Counted from the first letter of the stretch, positions 7,482 through 16,585 are shown. The stretch is DNA of 64,000 bases from Micromonospora sp. WMMD1120 (GCF_029626235.1 NZ_JARUBO010000005.1:714501-778500); one strand, 5' to 3'. Program-made: numbers and translations. The notes: generated by a model from the sequence alone, not told the origin.

Positions 7482-7916
7482 TCAGGCCGAGGTCGCCGCC
7501 ACGCAGAACTCGTTGCCCTCCGGGTCGGCCATCACCACATGGCTGTGCTCGGACTCCGCCAGGACCCGGCCGCCGGCCCGCACCAACCTCTCCGCCTCCG
7601 CGGTGATCCGCGCCCACCGCTCGCTCGGGCTGCCGTGGCCCGGCACCCGGATGTCGATGTGCAGGCGGTTCTTCGCCGTCTTGGGCTCGGGCACGTTGAG
7701 GATGGAGAGGTGCGGGCCGACGCCGTCCGGGTCGCAGAGCCACGCGCCGTGCTCGGGCAGGTCGTCCTCCGGCAGGTCGAACTGGGCGTGCCACTCCTCG
7801 CGGCTGGCGAAGGGCGGTGGCGGCGGCTCGTCGACGTAACCCAGGGCGGTCTTCCAGAACGCGGCGAGCACCCGCGCGTCGGTGGAGTCGAGGGTCAGGG
7901 TGATCCTGGCTGCCAT
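7482..7916 (-). CDS. VOC (glyoxalase/bleomycin-resistance-like) protein
   Basis: The 144-aa product has the paired beta-alpha-beta-beta-beta modules of the vicinal oxygen chelate fold: ITLTLDSTDARVLAAFWKTALGY, an aromatic loop, then NRLHIDIRVPGHG and HVVMADPEGNEFCVAAT. The ending DPEGNEFC is the typical final strand. Members act as glyoxalases, dioxygenases or drug-binding proteins; this subgroup is usually of unknown function. The gene converges on the previous gene with a 7-base gap. TACGGT ends 6 bases before the ATG, suggesting a leaderless message. Confidence 0.85.
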   Translation of the reverse strand: MAARITLTLDSTDARVLAAFWKTALGYVDEPPPPPFASREEWHAQFDLPEDDLPEHGAWLCDPDGVGPHLSILNVPEPKTAKNRLHIDIRVPGHGSPSERWARITAEAERLVRAGGRVLAESEHSHVVMADPEGNEFCVAATSA

Positions 7917-7922
7917 ACCGGG

Positions 7923-7928
7923 ACCGTA
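7923..7928 (-). promoter_or_regulatory. -10 box TACGGT of a leaderless promoter
   Basis: On the minus strand TACGGT is followed by 6 bases and then the ATG at 7916. Confidence 0.55.
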
Positions 7929-7947
7929 ACGCCCACCCCCGACGTCC

Positions 7948-8943
7948 TCAGATCGGCCCGAGCAGTCTGCTCAGCGTGGCGTCGCCCTGACCGAGCTGCG
8001 CGCCGTCCGTCGACTCGACCAGGAAGCGGTGGCAGCCGTCGAGTTCGACGTACCGTTCGGGCCCTCCGCCGTCGAGTGGACGCAGCACCGCGAAGCGGCT
8101 CGCCGGGGTCGCGCAGTCGACCACCGCCCGGCGGTTGCCCAGCGCCCGCAGCACCCCCGCCTGTCGCTCGGCGGGCAGTTGTCCGCCGTACACGAAATCG
8201 CCCGCCGGTTTGCCACCACCCTGCTCGGACGGGGGCACCTGGTAGACGCAGAGCCGCAGTGGCCCGGCGGCCGGCGCGGCGACCGGACCGGGCGGCGCGG
8301 GGCGGCCCGTGCGGGTCCGCACCCAGACCATGTCCGACCACTGCGGCGCGCAACCGACGGCGTCGGCCGCCGGGTTTCCGAGCCGCCCCACGGTACGGGT
8401 GTCCACCGTGGTCCACTGCGGGCCGGCCAGCGCGGCGGTCACCTCGGCGCGCGGTTTGCCGCAGGGGTCGGTCGGCAGATAGGGCCGCAGCCAGCGCCCC
8501 CGGTCGTCGACCAGGGCCAGCCACGGCGGGATGACCATGTCGAGGGTGCAGGCGACCTCGCCGTCGCCCTTCTCGTTGGGCAGGCGCAGCGCGGCGAGCA
8601 GCGGCGCGATCTCCTGGGCCCGTCGTTCGGTGGCGATCTGCTCCTGGCCGCCGCCCGCGCCGGGTCGGATCTCCCGCCCGCAGAGCACGGCGGCGACCGG
8701 GGCGAACGCGGGGTCGATCCGCCCGATTGTCGGCTCGGGCACGGCTGACGCCGACGGCCGCGTGGTCGGCGCCGTGATCAGCTCGCCGGCCCGTGGCGCC
8801 GCAGTGGCGCAGGAGGTCCAGCCCTCGACGATCTGGGCCGGGCCGGGCTCCGTCGCCACCCCCGACTCGATGTCGGTGCCACCGCAGCCGCCCAGCGCCA
8901 TGCCGAGCAGAGCCACCGCCAGTGCCGTGCGGGACGAGCGCAT
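7948..8943 (-). CDS. Secreted lipoprotein, function unknown
   Basis: The 331-aa product begins with a lipoprotein signal peptide (MRSSRTALAVALLGMALGGC) whose lipobox LGGC places the lipidated Cys at residue 20. The mature part has several Cys (for example ATVLCGREI and VACTLDMVIPPW), suggesting disulfides in an extracytoplasmic domain that I do not recognise. ATG 8943 fits the signal peptide; an in-frame GTG pair at 8955/8952 with upstream GGAAAGG is an alternative start adding four residues. It lies divergent to the kinase operon. Confidence 0.75.
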   Translation of the reverse strand: MRSSRTALAVALLGMALGGCGGTDIESGVATEPGPAQIVEGWTSCATAAPRAGELITAPTTRPSASAVPEPTIGRIDPAFAPVAAVLCGREIRPGAGGGQEQIATERRAQEIAPLLAALRLPNEKGDGEVACTLDMVIPPWLALVDDRGRWLRPYLPTDPCGKPRAEVTAALAGPQWTTVDTRTVGRLGNPAADAVGCAPQWSDMVWVRTRTGRPAPPGPVAAPAAGPLRLCVYQVPPSEQGGGKPAGDFVYGGQLPAERQAGVLRALGNRRAVVDCATPASRFAVLRPLDGGGPERYVELDGCHRFLVESTDGAQLGQGDATLSRLLGPI

Positions 8944-9120
8944 CTGGCTCACCACCTTTCCATCGGGGATGGGACGGACGACGGGGGCGTCCGGTTCCGT
9001 CCGGCGTCAGCGACACGACGCACACAGAGGGTCACGCAATGCCATCGGTCATGCTATTGTCCGATGTCGATCTACGCTGTGCGGACCCGGAACGGGTCGT
9101 TGTCGGAAGGACACTTCCCG

Positions 9121-10299
9121 ATGCCGGCCGTTGCCACCCCGAGCGCGCCACCCCCCACGCTGGACAATCCGGCCGGCGGCGCGTTGAGCCTCATCTTCAC
9201 CACGCTGCCGGCGCTGCTGCGACTGACCTGCGGGCTGGTGGGCGCGGCGGTCGCCCTGTCGGTGCGGACCCCACCCGTCGAGCCGGCGGTGCTGCTGCCC
9301 GTGGTGGCCGCGCTGACCGGCTGGTCGCTCTGGTACGCGTACCGCGCGCTCACCGAGGGGATCGGCCCGGTCCTCGTCGCCGGTGACGTCGCGGTCACCG
9401 CGACCGCCTGTGTCCTCATCCCCGTGCTGGTGGCGCCGGAGGTCCTACCCGGCGAGGGCAGTTGGATAGCGGTGCTGGCCAGCACGACGGTGATCAACAC
9501 ACAGGCCACCGCCTCGGCGCGCTGGTCGATCCCGGCCGGGCTGCTCGTGATCATCGCGTACGTGGTGGGCACGCAGGCGGCCGGCAACCCGACCGAGGCT
9601 CGGGCGCACACCGCCACCCTGCTGGCGCAGACCCTGTGCACGGCGATGATGGCGGCGGTGATGCGCCGCCGTATCGGCCGGGCCGACCGCGCCTTCGCCG
9701 AGCACCAGCGGCTCACCCGGGAGGCGCTGGTCGCGCGGGCCGCCCGCGACGCCGAACGGCAGCACAACCGCGACCTGCACGACACGGTGCTCGGCACGCT
9801 GACCATGGTGGGGCAGGGCGCGGTGGCCGGGCCCTCGGCGATCTTCCGCGATCGTTGCGTCGCTGACCTGCGTACCCTCGGAACGCCGCACGACGGCGGC
9901 CCGGTGGCCGGCGACGGTCCGGTGCCGCTCGACGCGCGGTTGTCGGCGGTGGCGGGCCGGCTGCCCGAGTTGGCGATGCGCCTGGACCTGGCCCCCTGCG
10001 CCGTCCCCGCCGGAGTGGCCGACGCGATCAGCGAGAGCGCCTACGCGGCGTTGTCGAACGTGCTCCGCCACGCGCCGGGCGTGGCGGCGACGCTGCGGTT
10101 GAGCCCCGACGCGATCGGCGTCGTGGTCGAGGTCGTCGACGACGGCCCCGGCTTCGACCCGGCCACCGTCCCACCGCATCGGTACGGCCTGCGCGAGTCG
10201 ATCAGAGGGCGGATGGCGACGGTCGGTGGGCGGGCCGAGGTGTGTTCCGCCATCGGCGCGGGCACCCGGATCAGGCTGGAGTGGCCCGGTGTCGGCTGA
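9121..10299 (+). CDS. NarL-family sensor histidine kinase
   Basis: The 392-aa product has about six N-terminal membrane segments and a HisKA_3-type dimerisation helix, ERQHNRDLHDTVLGTLTMV, with the phospho-accepting His at about 220. A C-terminal HATPase follows, with an N-box-like AYAALSNVLRHA, the G1 box VVDDGPGFDP and a weak G2 (RYGLRESIRGRMATVGG). It would sense an unknown signal and phosphorylate the regulator two genes downstream. ATG 9121 was chosen because GGAAGGA lies about 10 bases upstream; an in-frame start at 9064 would add 19 residues. Confidence 0.9.
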   Translation: MPAVATPSAPPPTLDNPAGGALSLIFTTLPALLRLTCGLVGAAVALSVRTPPVEPAVLLPVVAALTGWSLWYAYRALTEGIGPVLVAGDVAVTATACVLIPVLVAPEVLPGEGSWIAVLASTTVINTQATASARWSIPAGLLVIIAYVVGTQAAGNPTEARAHTATLLAQTLCTAMMAAVMRRRIGRADRAFAEHQRLTREALVARAARDAERQHNRDLHDTVLGTLTMVGQGAVAGPSAIFRDRCVADLRTLGTPHDGGPVAGDGPVPLDARLSAVAGRLPELAMRLDLAPCAVPAGVADAISESAYAALSNVLRHAPGVAATLRLSPDAIGVVVEVVDDGPGFDPATVPPHRYGLRESIRGRMATVGGRAEVCSAIGAGTRIRLEWPGVG

Positions 10300-11497
10300 T
10301 CTCGGCGCTGCGGCGCACCCCACCGGCACGGCGGGCCCGCCGGCTTCCGTCAGCGTGCCCGCGCCACGGGAGCCGGTCGTCGCCGACGGGTTCGCCACGC
10401 CGGCCGCCGTGGCGCGGGCGTCCGACCGGGGCGCCCGGATCGCCGCCGTCGCCATCGCGCTGGCCTGGCACGTCGCGATCGGGCTGCCGGCGGTGCTGGC
10501 CGCGCGCGGGGAACTCGGCGCACCGGCGGTGGTGCTGGGCGCCTGGGTGCTGGTCGCCGTGACCGGCGCGGTGGCCGGCGTACGCCTGCTGCGCGCCCGG
10601 CCGCTGCCGCCGTGGCCGTTGGCCGGGCTGCTGCTGCTCGTCGACGCGGCCGTCTTCGCCGCGGCCGGTGAGCGGCAGTTGTTCACCGCCGCCAACTGGG
10701 TGTGGGGCACCCTCGGCTGGTTCTTCGTGCTGGCGGTGTGGGGCCGGCGGGTGGTGGCGCTGATCGCGCTGCTCAGCACGCACGCGTTGATCGCGCTGGT
10801 GGCCGTGCTCGGGCACGGCCCCGAACCGGCCGACGTCGCACGCTACGTGATGTACGTCTACGGCACGTTCTCGCTGCCGGTGGCGGTGTTCGTGGGCAGC
10901 GCGGTGATCGTCGACCTGGCACGGAAACGGGCCGCCGTGGCGGCTGCCGGCCACGCGATGGCCGCGGAGCGGGACGCGGCCGAGCGGGGCGTGCGGGAAC
11001 GCCGCAACCGGCTGGCCCTGGTCAGCTCGGCCGCCGGGCGGGTCCTCGGCGAACTGGCCGACGGCCAGGCCGACCCGAACGACCCGGAGGTGCAGCGCCG
11101 CTGCATGCTGGCCGCGGCCCGGCTGCGCCGGCTGATCGCGGAGTCCGACGACGTGCCGGACCCGCTGCTCCACGAGTTGCGGGCCGCCGCCGACCTGGCG
11201 GAACGCAACGGGCTGCCGATCGACCTGGTCACCATCGGCACCCCGCCGCCACTGCCGGTAGAGGTCCGTCGCCGGCTGGCCGACCCACTCACCGGCACCC
11301 TGGCCGACGCCCGGGACTGGGCCCGGCTGACAGTGGTCTCCGGCCCGGACGAGGTGGTGGTCAGCCTGGTCACGCCCGACCGGCAGGGGCCGGAGGCGAC
11401 CGGGCCACCGTCCGCCGAGCACGACGACGGGCCGGTGCGGTACCTCTACGAACGGGACGGGAACATCAGATGGGCGCAGACCCAGTGGCGGCGGTGA
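10289..11497 (+). CDS. Kinase-like membrane protein without catalytic boxes
   Basis: The 402-aa product shares the layout of the preceding kinase: several membrane segments (AAVAIALAWHVAIGLPAVLAA, VVLGAWVLVAVTGAVAGV, WPLAGLLLLVDAAVFAA, LFTAANWVWGTLGWFFVLAVW and more), a charged helical linker (RKRAAVAAAGHAMAAERDAAERGVRERRNRLALVSS) and a C-terminal domain. The linker has no HD motif and the C-terminus has no DxGxG box, so phosphotransfer by itself is unlikely. The GTG start overlaps the kinase gene by 11 bases. It may be a pseudo-kinase or heterodimer partner that modulates the kinase (inference). Confidence 0.65.
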   Translation: MSADLGAAAHPTGTAGPPASVSVPAPREPVVADGFATPAAVARASDRGARIAAVAIALAWHVAIGLPAVLAARGELGAPAVVLGAWVLVAVTGAVAGVRLLRARPLPPWPLAGLLLLVDAAVFAAAGERQLFTAANWVWGTLGWFFVLAVWGRRVVALIALLSTHALIALVAVLGHGPEPADVARYVMYVYGTFSLPVAVFVGSAVIVDLARKRAAVAAAGHAMAAERDAAERGVRERRNRLALVSSAAGRVLGELADGQADPNDPEVQRRCMLAAARLRRLIAESDDVPDPLLHELRAAADLAERNGLPIDLVTIGTPPPLPVEVRRRLADPLTGTLADARDWARLTVVSGPDEVVVSLVTPDRQGPEATGPPSAEHDDGPVRYLYERDGNIRWAQTQWRR

Positions 11498-12183
11498 GCG
11501 ACGGTCGGCCGGTCGGGGTGGCGATCGTCGACGATCACCCGGTGGTGGTGGAGGGTGTCCGCGCCTGGCTCGCCACCGAGCCGAGACTGACCGTTCTCGC
11601 CACCGGCGACGACCCGGACGTGGTGCTGCGGGCCGCGCCGGACGCCGACGTCGTGCTGCTCGACCTGCGACTGCACGGCCGGATGGCACTGGACAAGCTG
11701 GCCGAGCTGAGCGCCGCCGGCCGACGGGTGGTGGTCTACTCGGAGCACACCGACCCGCAGACGATGCTCGCCGCGCTGGACGCCGGCGCGGTGGCGTTCC
11801 TCGCCAAGCACGAGGGTCGGGAGCACTGTGTGGAGACCGTGCTGGCCGCCGCGAGCGACCGTCCGTACGTGCCGCCCGCGCTCGCCGGCGCGATGGTCGG
11901 CGACCCCCGGCCGGACCGACCCATGCTCTCCGACAAGGAGCGCGAGGCGCTGCTGCTCTGGTTCCAGTCGATGTCCAAGGCGTCGGTGGCCCGGCGGATG
12001 CAGATCAGCGAGCACACGGTGAAGCAGTACGTCGACAGGGCCCGGATCAAGTACACGAGGGCGGGCCGTCCGGCCGCCACCAAGGCGGCGTTACTCGCCC
12101 GCGCGATCGAGGACGGCCTCGTCCGCCCGGAGGAGATCGGCATCTACCGGTCAACGGCGAAGCACGACCGGCCGACCCCCTAA
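11470..12183 (+). CDS. LuxR/NarL-family response regulator
   Basis: The 237-aa product has a receiver domain (VAIVDDHPVVVEGVRAWL; phospho-acceptor Asp at about 65 in VVLLDLRL; Lys in AFLAKHEG) and a C-terminal HTH (LSDKEREALLLWFQSMSKASVARRMQISEHTVKQYVDRARIKY). It is the DNA-binding output of the upstream kinase. ATG 11470 has a GGGACGGGAAC stretch before it; GTG 11494, which overlaps the preceding stop as GTGA, is an in-frame alternative. The HTH is longer and more polar than usual for LuxR proteins, so the exact subgroup is uncertain. Confidence 0.9.
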   Translation: MGADPVAAVSDGRPVGVAIVDDHPVVVEGVRAWLATEPRLTVLATGDDPDVVLRAAPDADVVLLDLRLHGRMALDKLAELSAAGRRVVVYSEHTDPQTMLAALDAGAVAFLAKHEGREHCVETVLAAASDRPYVPPALAGAMVGDPRPDRPMLSDKEREALLLWFQSMSKASVARRMQISEHTVKQYVDRARIKYTRAGRPAATKAALLARAIEDGLVRPEEIGIYRSTAKHDRPTP

Positions 12184-12255
12184 CAGGTGTCATGACAGCG
12201 GCGGGCCGATCGGCGAGGCTTGACCGCACAGCCAGCTGACCGGGAGGTCGTGACG

Positions 12256-12978
12256 ATGCATGCCGACGCGTCCCCCTTCTTCATCGGCCCGCACCGGTTC
12301 GACGCGCCGGACGACGGGATGACGCCCACCCTGGACCGCCGCTACCACCTGCGCCCGATGCCGGGCGAGCGAGTGCTCGGGCGGCACCAACTAATGGTCG
12401 CGGGCTACCTGCTCGGGCCGAGCGAGACACGACGCCGCTGGGGGCTGCCCGAGCCGGTCGCGGTGACGGTCACCGACCAGCGGATCTGCTGGGTGGGCAG
12501 CGGGTCACACCTGTCGCTGGTCGCCGACGGGACGCACCGGAGCCGACCGCCCGCCCGGCTGAACGGCCTGATGAGCGGCCAGATTCGTTGGCAGTGGCCG
12601 TCCCGCCTGGAGTTGCCGGCGACCGGTGCGGACGCACCCGCGCAGGTGTTGATCGTCTGCGACGCGCTCCGCACCATCCAGCAGCCGGCACTGGCCCTCG
12701 GCGGTCCACCGGCCGAGGTCATGGCGCTGGCCCGTCAGGTCCGCCGCGCGGTGGCCATGTTCCGGCTCAGCCGTCCGCACCTGGTGGACCTCTCGGCGCA
12801 GGAGCGGGACGTGCTGCTGCTGCGGGCCGGGCCCGGCCTGCTCGCCGGTGACACCCGGGTCACGCTGCCCGGCTCGTTGCCCGTCGAGTTCCACTCCCGC
12901 GACGACTACTACCGCTCCCGGCCGGAACCGACCTCGTGGCGCGGGCTCGCCGGCGGCGCGGCGTCCGGAGACTGGTGA
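12256..12978 (+). CDS. Conserved hypothetical protein
   Basis: The 240-aa soluble product contains a PH-like or GRAM-like run (VAVTVTDQRICWVGSGSHLSLVADG followed by GQIRWQWPSRLEL and VLIVCDALRTIQQPALALGG), then a helix AEVMALARQVRRAVAMFRLSRPHLV and an acidic tail. The strands RICWVG and QIRWQW suggest a small beta sandwich, but I cannot name a family. ATG 12256 is preceded by GGAGGT with a spacing of 7 bases. It follows the response regulator by 72 bases and could share its regulation. Confidence 0.55.
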   Translation: MHADASPFFIGPHRFDAPDDGMTPTLDRRYHLRPMPGERVLGRHQLMVAGYLLGPSETRRRWGLPEPVAVTVTDQRICWVGSGSHLSLVADGTHRSRPPARLNGLMSGQIRWQWPSRLELPATGADAPAQVLIVCDALRTIQQPALALGGPPAEVMALARQVRRAVAMFRLSRPHLVDLSAQERDVLLLRAGPGLLAGDTRVTLPGSLPVEFHSRDDYYRSRPEPTSWRGLAGGAASGDW

Positions 12979-13044
12979 GACGACCGGACCGCTGAGACGG
13001 CCGGCCCGTGCGACGGCCGGGCCCGGGCGACGGCCGGGCCGGTA

Positions 13045-13128
13045 CGGGCGGCCGGGCCAGCGCGGGCGGCCGGGCCAGCGCGGGCGGCCGGGCCAGCGCG
13101 GGCGGCCGGGCCAGCGCGGGCGGCCGGG
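13045..13128. repeat. 18-bp tandem repeat array, G+C only
   Basis: The unit CCAGCGCGGGCGGCCGGG recurs at 13057, 13075, 13093 and 13111, preceded by a partial copy. The array lies between two converging genes and is not plausibly coding. Confidence 0.9.
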
Positions 13129-13205
13129 GCCGGGCGGCGGCCCGGCGAGGGCCGCCCGGCGGCGGCTGGACGGGTTCGGTGCGGCTCGCGCCGGGCGACC
13201 CGGTG

Positions 13206-13958
13206 TCAGGCGCTGGTGGCGCGTTGCTCGGCGGCGGCGTCCAGCGCGGCGGCCTCCTCCGGGGTGGGCGCGCCGCCGCCCAGGTGCGCGGGCTGCCACC
13301 AGGTGTCGTCCGGGCCCGCCGGCTTGTCCGGATAGGTCCGCTGCGCGCGGTCGACGAGGGCGCTGAGCCGGGTGGTCAGCTCGGCGGCGAGCGCGTTCGG
13401 GTCCGGGAAGTCCGCCGGGTCGATCGGCTCGCCGACCAGAATGGTGATCGGGGTGTGCCGGCGGGTGAGGGTGCGCGGCCGGCCCTTGGTCCAGAGCCGC
13501 TGCGTGCCCCACAGCGCGACCGGCAGCACCGGCACCTTCGCCGAGCGGGCCATCCGCACCGTGCCGCTCTTCAGTTCCTTCACGGTGAAGGACTGGCTGA
13601 TCGTGGCCTCGGGAAAGACGCCGACGACCTCGCCGCTCTTGAGCGCGGCCACCGCGGCCCGGAACGAGGCCGCTCCCGCCTGCCTGTCCACCGGGATGTG
13701 CCGCATGCCGCGCATCAGCGGGCCGGAGATCTTGTGCGCGAACACCGACTCTTTCGCCATGAACCGGACCAACCGGCCCGAGGCGTTCGCGCCCAGGCCG
13801 GCGAAGATGAAGTCGAGGTAGCTGACGTGGTTGCTGGCCAGGACCGCCCCGCCGGTACGGGGTACGTGGTGGGCGCCCTCAATGGTGATCTTCAGGTCGA
13901 GGAGACGGAACATCGTCTTGGCGGCGGCGATCACTGGCGGGTACACGAGCTCCGGCAT
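13206..13958 (-). CDS. 1-acylglycerol-3-phosphate acyltransferase (PlsC-like)
   Basis: The 250-aa product belongs to the lysophospholipid acyltransferase family. Motif I is NHVSYLD (His44, Asp49, the HX4D catalytic pair) and motif III is FPEAT (115-119). The later VPVLPVALWGTQRLW matches the acceptor region. It would transfer an acyl group to lysophosphatidate or a related lipid at the inner membrane face. A polar C-terminal tail follows residue 225. TAGATT ends 6 bases before the ATG, so the mRNA is probably leaderless. Confidence 0.9.
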   Translation of the reverse strand: MPELVYPPVIAAAKTMFRLLDLKITIEGAHHVPRTGGAVLASNHVSYLDFIFAGLGANASGRLVRFMAKESVFAHKISGPLMRGMRHIPVDRQAGAASFRAAVAALKSGEVVGVFPEATISQSFTVKELKSGTVRMARSAKVPVLPVALWGTQRLWTKGRPRTLTRRHTPITILVGEPIDPADFPDPNALAAELTTRLSALVDRAQRTYPDKPAGPDDTWWQPAHLGGGAPTPEEAAALDAAAEQRATSA

Positions 13959-13964
13959 CCGCAG

Positions 13965-13970
13965 AATCTA
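13965..13970 (-). promoter_or_regulatory. -10 box TAGATT of a leaderless promoter
   Basis: On the minus strand TAGATT is followed by 6 bases and then the ATG at 13958. Confidence 0.6.
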
Positions 13971-14051
13971 CCCCGACGAGCAGGAGTTCGGCGCGGTGGC
14001 GAACCGGCGGTGACGTGGTCAGCGCCACCGCCGGCTCCGCCGCCGGGTCAC

Positions 14052-16112
14052 TCAGTCGCCGAGGTTGTCCAGGGTCAGCCGGCCCCGGGCGAACGCGTCC
14101 ACCCGACCCCAGCGACCCGGGATGTCCAGCACCTCGATACGGCCCATCCCGACCGGCAGGCGTGGCTCGACCGCCAGGTGACCGCCATGCGGCTCCAGGC
14201 CGAGCATGGTCCGCAGCAGCAACAGCGGCGTACCCGTCGACCACGCCTGCGGGCTGCACGCCGTCGGGTACTCCACCGGGAACTTGGTCAGCTCGCGTGG
14301 GTAGCCGCCGAACGCCTCCGGCAACCGGCCGTCGAAGTAGGTGGCCGCGTCCAGGATGCCGCTGGCGATGGTCGCGGCCTCCTCGGCGAAGCCGTACCGC
14401 CGTAGACCCCAGGCGATGAACGAGTTGTCGAACGGCCAGATCGTGCCGTTGTGGTAGCCGATCGGGTTGTACCGGATCTCGCCCTCGGCGAGCGTACGCA
14501 CCCCCCAGCCGGAGAACAGTCGCGGCCCGACCAGGTGCGCGGCCAGCTTCTCGGCGCGCTCGGGCTCGACGATGCCGCTCCACAGCAAGTGACCGTTGTT
14601 GGAGCTGAGGATGTCGCACTGGCGGCCGTCCGGGTCCAGGGCCAGGGCGAAGAACTCGCCGTCGGCCACCCACCACTCCCGGTTGAACCGCTCCTTCAGC
14701 TCCGCCGCCTCCCGCTCCAACTGGTCGGCGAACTCCGGGTCGTCCCAGAACTCCCGGGCCAGCCGGGCCGCGCGGACCTTCGCGTCGTACGCGTACCCCT
14801 GCACCTCGCACGTCGCGCGCGGAAACGGCGGCAGCGTGCCGTCGGAGTAGGAGATCGAGTCCCAGGAGTCCTTCCAGCACTGGTTCTCCAGGCCGGTGTC
14901 GGTGTTGCGCCGCTCGTACCAGATGTAGCCGTTACCGACCAGGTCGGCGTAGTTGTCGATCCACCGCAACGCCGCCCGGGACTCCTGCTCCAACTCCTTG
15001 ACCAGCGCGACGTCCCCGGTCCAGCGCTCGTACTCGTCGAGCAGCACGACGAACAGCGGCGTCGCGTCCACCGAGCCGTAGTACGGCGAGTGGGGCTGCT
15101 CCTCGAAGGCCGCCGTCTCGCCGTAGCGCATCTCGTGCAGGATGCGCCCGGGGTCCTCGTCCCGGAAGTCGTCGAACCGGCTGCCCTGCAGCGCGGCCAG
15201 GATGCGCAGCGTGGTCTTCGACAACTGCGGGGTGAACGGCAGCGTCTGGAGGCAGGTGAGAATGCTGTCCCGACCGAACATGGTCATGAACCAGGGCAAC
15301 CCGGCGGCCGGCAGGGTCGCCCCGCCCAGCGACAGCGGCGAGAAGCGCAGCGCCGCCAGGTCGATCAGGCTGCGCCGGTACGTGCTGGCCACCCGCCCGT
15401 GCTCACTGTTGACCTTCGGGGCGTCGGCGATCCACTGCTCCAGGTCGCGCTGGAGCTCCTGCCGCTCGGTGTCGTGCACGCGCACGCCGAGTCGTAGGTC
15501 CCGGCCACCCGGCCCGACCGCGCGGGTCTCGACGTGGATCGCGGCCTCCCACTGCTCGTTGGGCTCCAGGTGCACTGTGTACGCGAACCCCTTGCTGTCG
15601 TAACGGGGTCCCATGGTCGACGAGATGACGGTCTCGCGCCGGAAGTTGCCCCGGCGGTAGCCCAACCGCAGCCGGTCCGACTCCACCTCGGTGAAGGTCT
15701 CGCCCTTCTTGTTCAGGATCTCGTCCTTCACCTGGAACAGGTCGGCGAAGTCCGACGCCGCGTCCATCCGCACTTCCAGGTCGACCGGCTTCTCGTCGTG
15801 GTTGAGGATGGTGACCTGCTCCCGGAAGCTCCCGCCCACCGCGCGCTCCCGGATGATCGACAACTTGGCGTCCACGTAGTGCGTGGCCATGCCCGGGACG
15901 AGGAAGAACCGCGACTCGTAGTACTGGAGGTCGTCGAAGGAGAGCGAGTTGAGCCGCTCACCGTTGACGCTCAGCACCCAGGTCGACAGGAACCGCGTGT
16001 CGAGGGAGAACAGCCCGGTGGGCTCGGTCGGTGTCGCCTCGATGTCGCCGGTGTCCTCGCAGACGACGAACGTGCTGCCGTCCAGGATCCGGATCGTGTT
16101 GCTCTGTCCCAT
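14052..16112 (-). CDS. Glycogen debranching-type glycosidase (amylo-alpha-1,6-glucosidase-like)
   Basis: The 686-aa product begins MGQSNTIRILDGSTFVVCEDTGDIEATP and has an N-terminal beta-sandwich (to about 220) of the glycogen-debranching N-terminal family. A C-terminal (alpha/alpha)6 barrel follows: WFMTMFGRDSILTCLQTL, then YWDSWDS-like WKDSWDSISYSDG, NNGHLLWSGI and YHNGTIWPFDNSFIAWGL. It probably hydrolyses alpha-1,6 or other alpha-glucosidic links in the cytoplasm. No signal peptide is seen. The ATG shares one base with the stop of the SCP2 gene (TGATG), so translation is coupled. Exact substrate is not readable from sequence. Confidence 0.85.
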   Translation of the reverse strand: MGQSNTIRILDGSTFVVCEDTGDIEATPTEPTGLFSLDTRFLSTWVLSVNGERLNSLSFDDLQYYESRFFLVPGMATHYVDAKLSIIRERAVGGSFREQVTILNHDEKPVDLEVRMDAASDFADLFQVKDEILNKKGETFTEVESDRLRLGYRRGNFRRETVISSTMGPRYDSKGFAYTVHLEPNEQWEAAIHVETRAVGPGGRDLRLGVRVHDTERQELQRDLEQWIADAPKVNSEHGRVASTYRRSLIDLAALRFSPLSLGGATLPAAGLPWFMTMFGRDSILTCLQTLPFTPQLSKTTLRILAALQGSRFDDFRDEDPGRILHEMRYGETAAFEEQPHSPYYGSVDATPLFVVLLDEYERWTGDVALVKELEQESRAALRWIDNYADLVGNGYIWYERRNTDTGLENQCWKDSWDSISYSDGTLPPFPRATCEVQGYAYDAKVRAARLAREFWDDPEFADQLEREAAELKERFNREWWVADGEFFALALDPDGRQCDILSSNNGHLLWSGIVEPERAEKLAAHLVGPRLFSGWGVRTLAEGEIRYNPIGYHNGTIWPFDNSFIAWGLRRYGFAEEAATIASGILDAATYFDGRLPEAFGGYPRELTKFPVEYPTACSPQAWSTGTPLLLLRTMLGLEPHGGHLAVEPRLPVGMGRIEVLDIPGRWGRVDAFARGRLTLDNLGD

Positions 16113-16483
16113 CAGCGCGCTCCCCCCACGAAACGGCGACGCGGCCCACGGGCGTCCGGGGAACCGGGGAAGATCCGTTCCACCTGGACGATGAGACGGG
16201 CGTCGCCGGTGACCGTCATGTCGCCCCGCAACACCGCGGCCAGACCGTGCTCCCGGCCCGCGGCGACGTCGTCGAAGAGCACCGGGTCCGCGCCGATCAC
16301 CGTGTCGGCCTCCTGGTCCTCCTGGCTGATGTTCAGCCGACCGTGGTCGATCCTCAGCAGCCAGTGCCGGGTCTGCGCCCCCTCGTGCAGGTCGATGCGC
16401 AGCGTCCCGGAGGTCTTCGCCAACAGGGGCTCGTACCCCCGCCGGTCCAGGTCCTCGAAGAACCTCGTGGTCGCGTCCACCAT
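16112..16483 (-). CDS. SCP2 sterol-binding-domain protein
   Basis: The 123-aa product contains an SCP2 core: GTLRIDLHEGAQTRHWLLRIDHGRLNISQEDQEADTVIGADPVLFDDVAAGREHGLAAVLRGDMTVTGDARLIVQVERIF. The final D/N-rich GDMTVTGDA strand is typical. Such domains bind lipids or hydrophobic ligands; in actinomycetes they often stand beside unrelated enzymes. ATG 16483 is supported by GGGAGGAG about 8 bases upstream. One-base overlap with the glycosidase gene is unusual and suggests a shared role or stoichiometry (inference). Confidence 0.8.
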   Translation of the reverse strand: MVDATTRFFEDLDRRGYEPLLAKTSGTLRIDLHEGAQTRHWLLRIDHGRLNISQEDQEADTVIGADPVLFDDVAAGREHGLAAVLRGDMTVTGDARLIVQVERIFPGSPDARGPRRRFVGGAR

Positions 16484-16585
16484 CGGGTCGACTCCTCCCA
16501 GTTGCCGGGCCGCACGTCCCCGCACGGGTCCCCGCCGCTCCCCCAATCAACCTCGCCCAAATCGGGTGACCCCCACCCCACCCCA

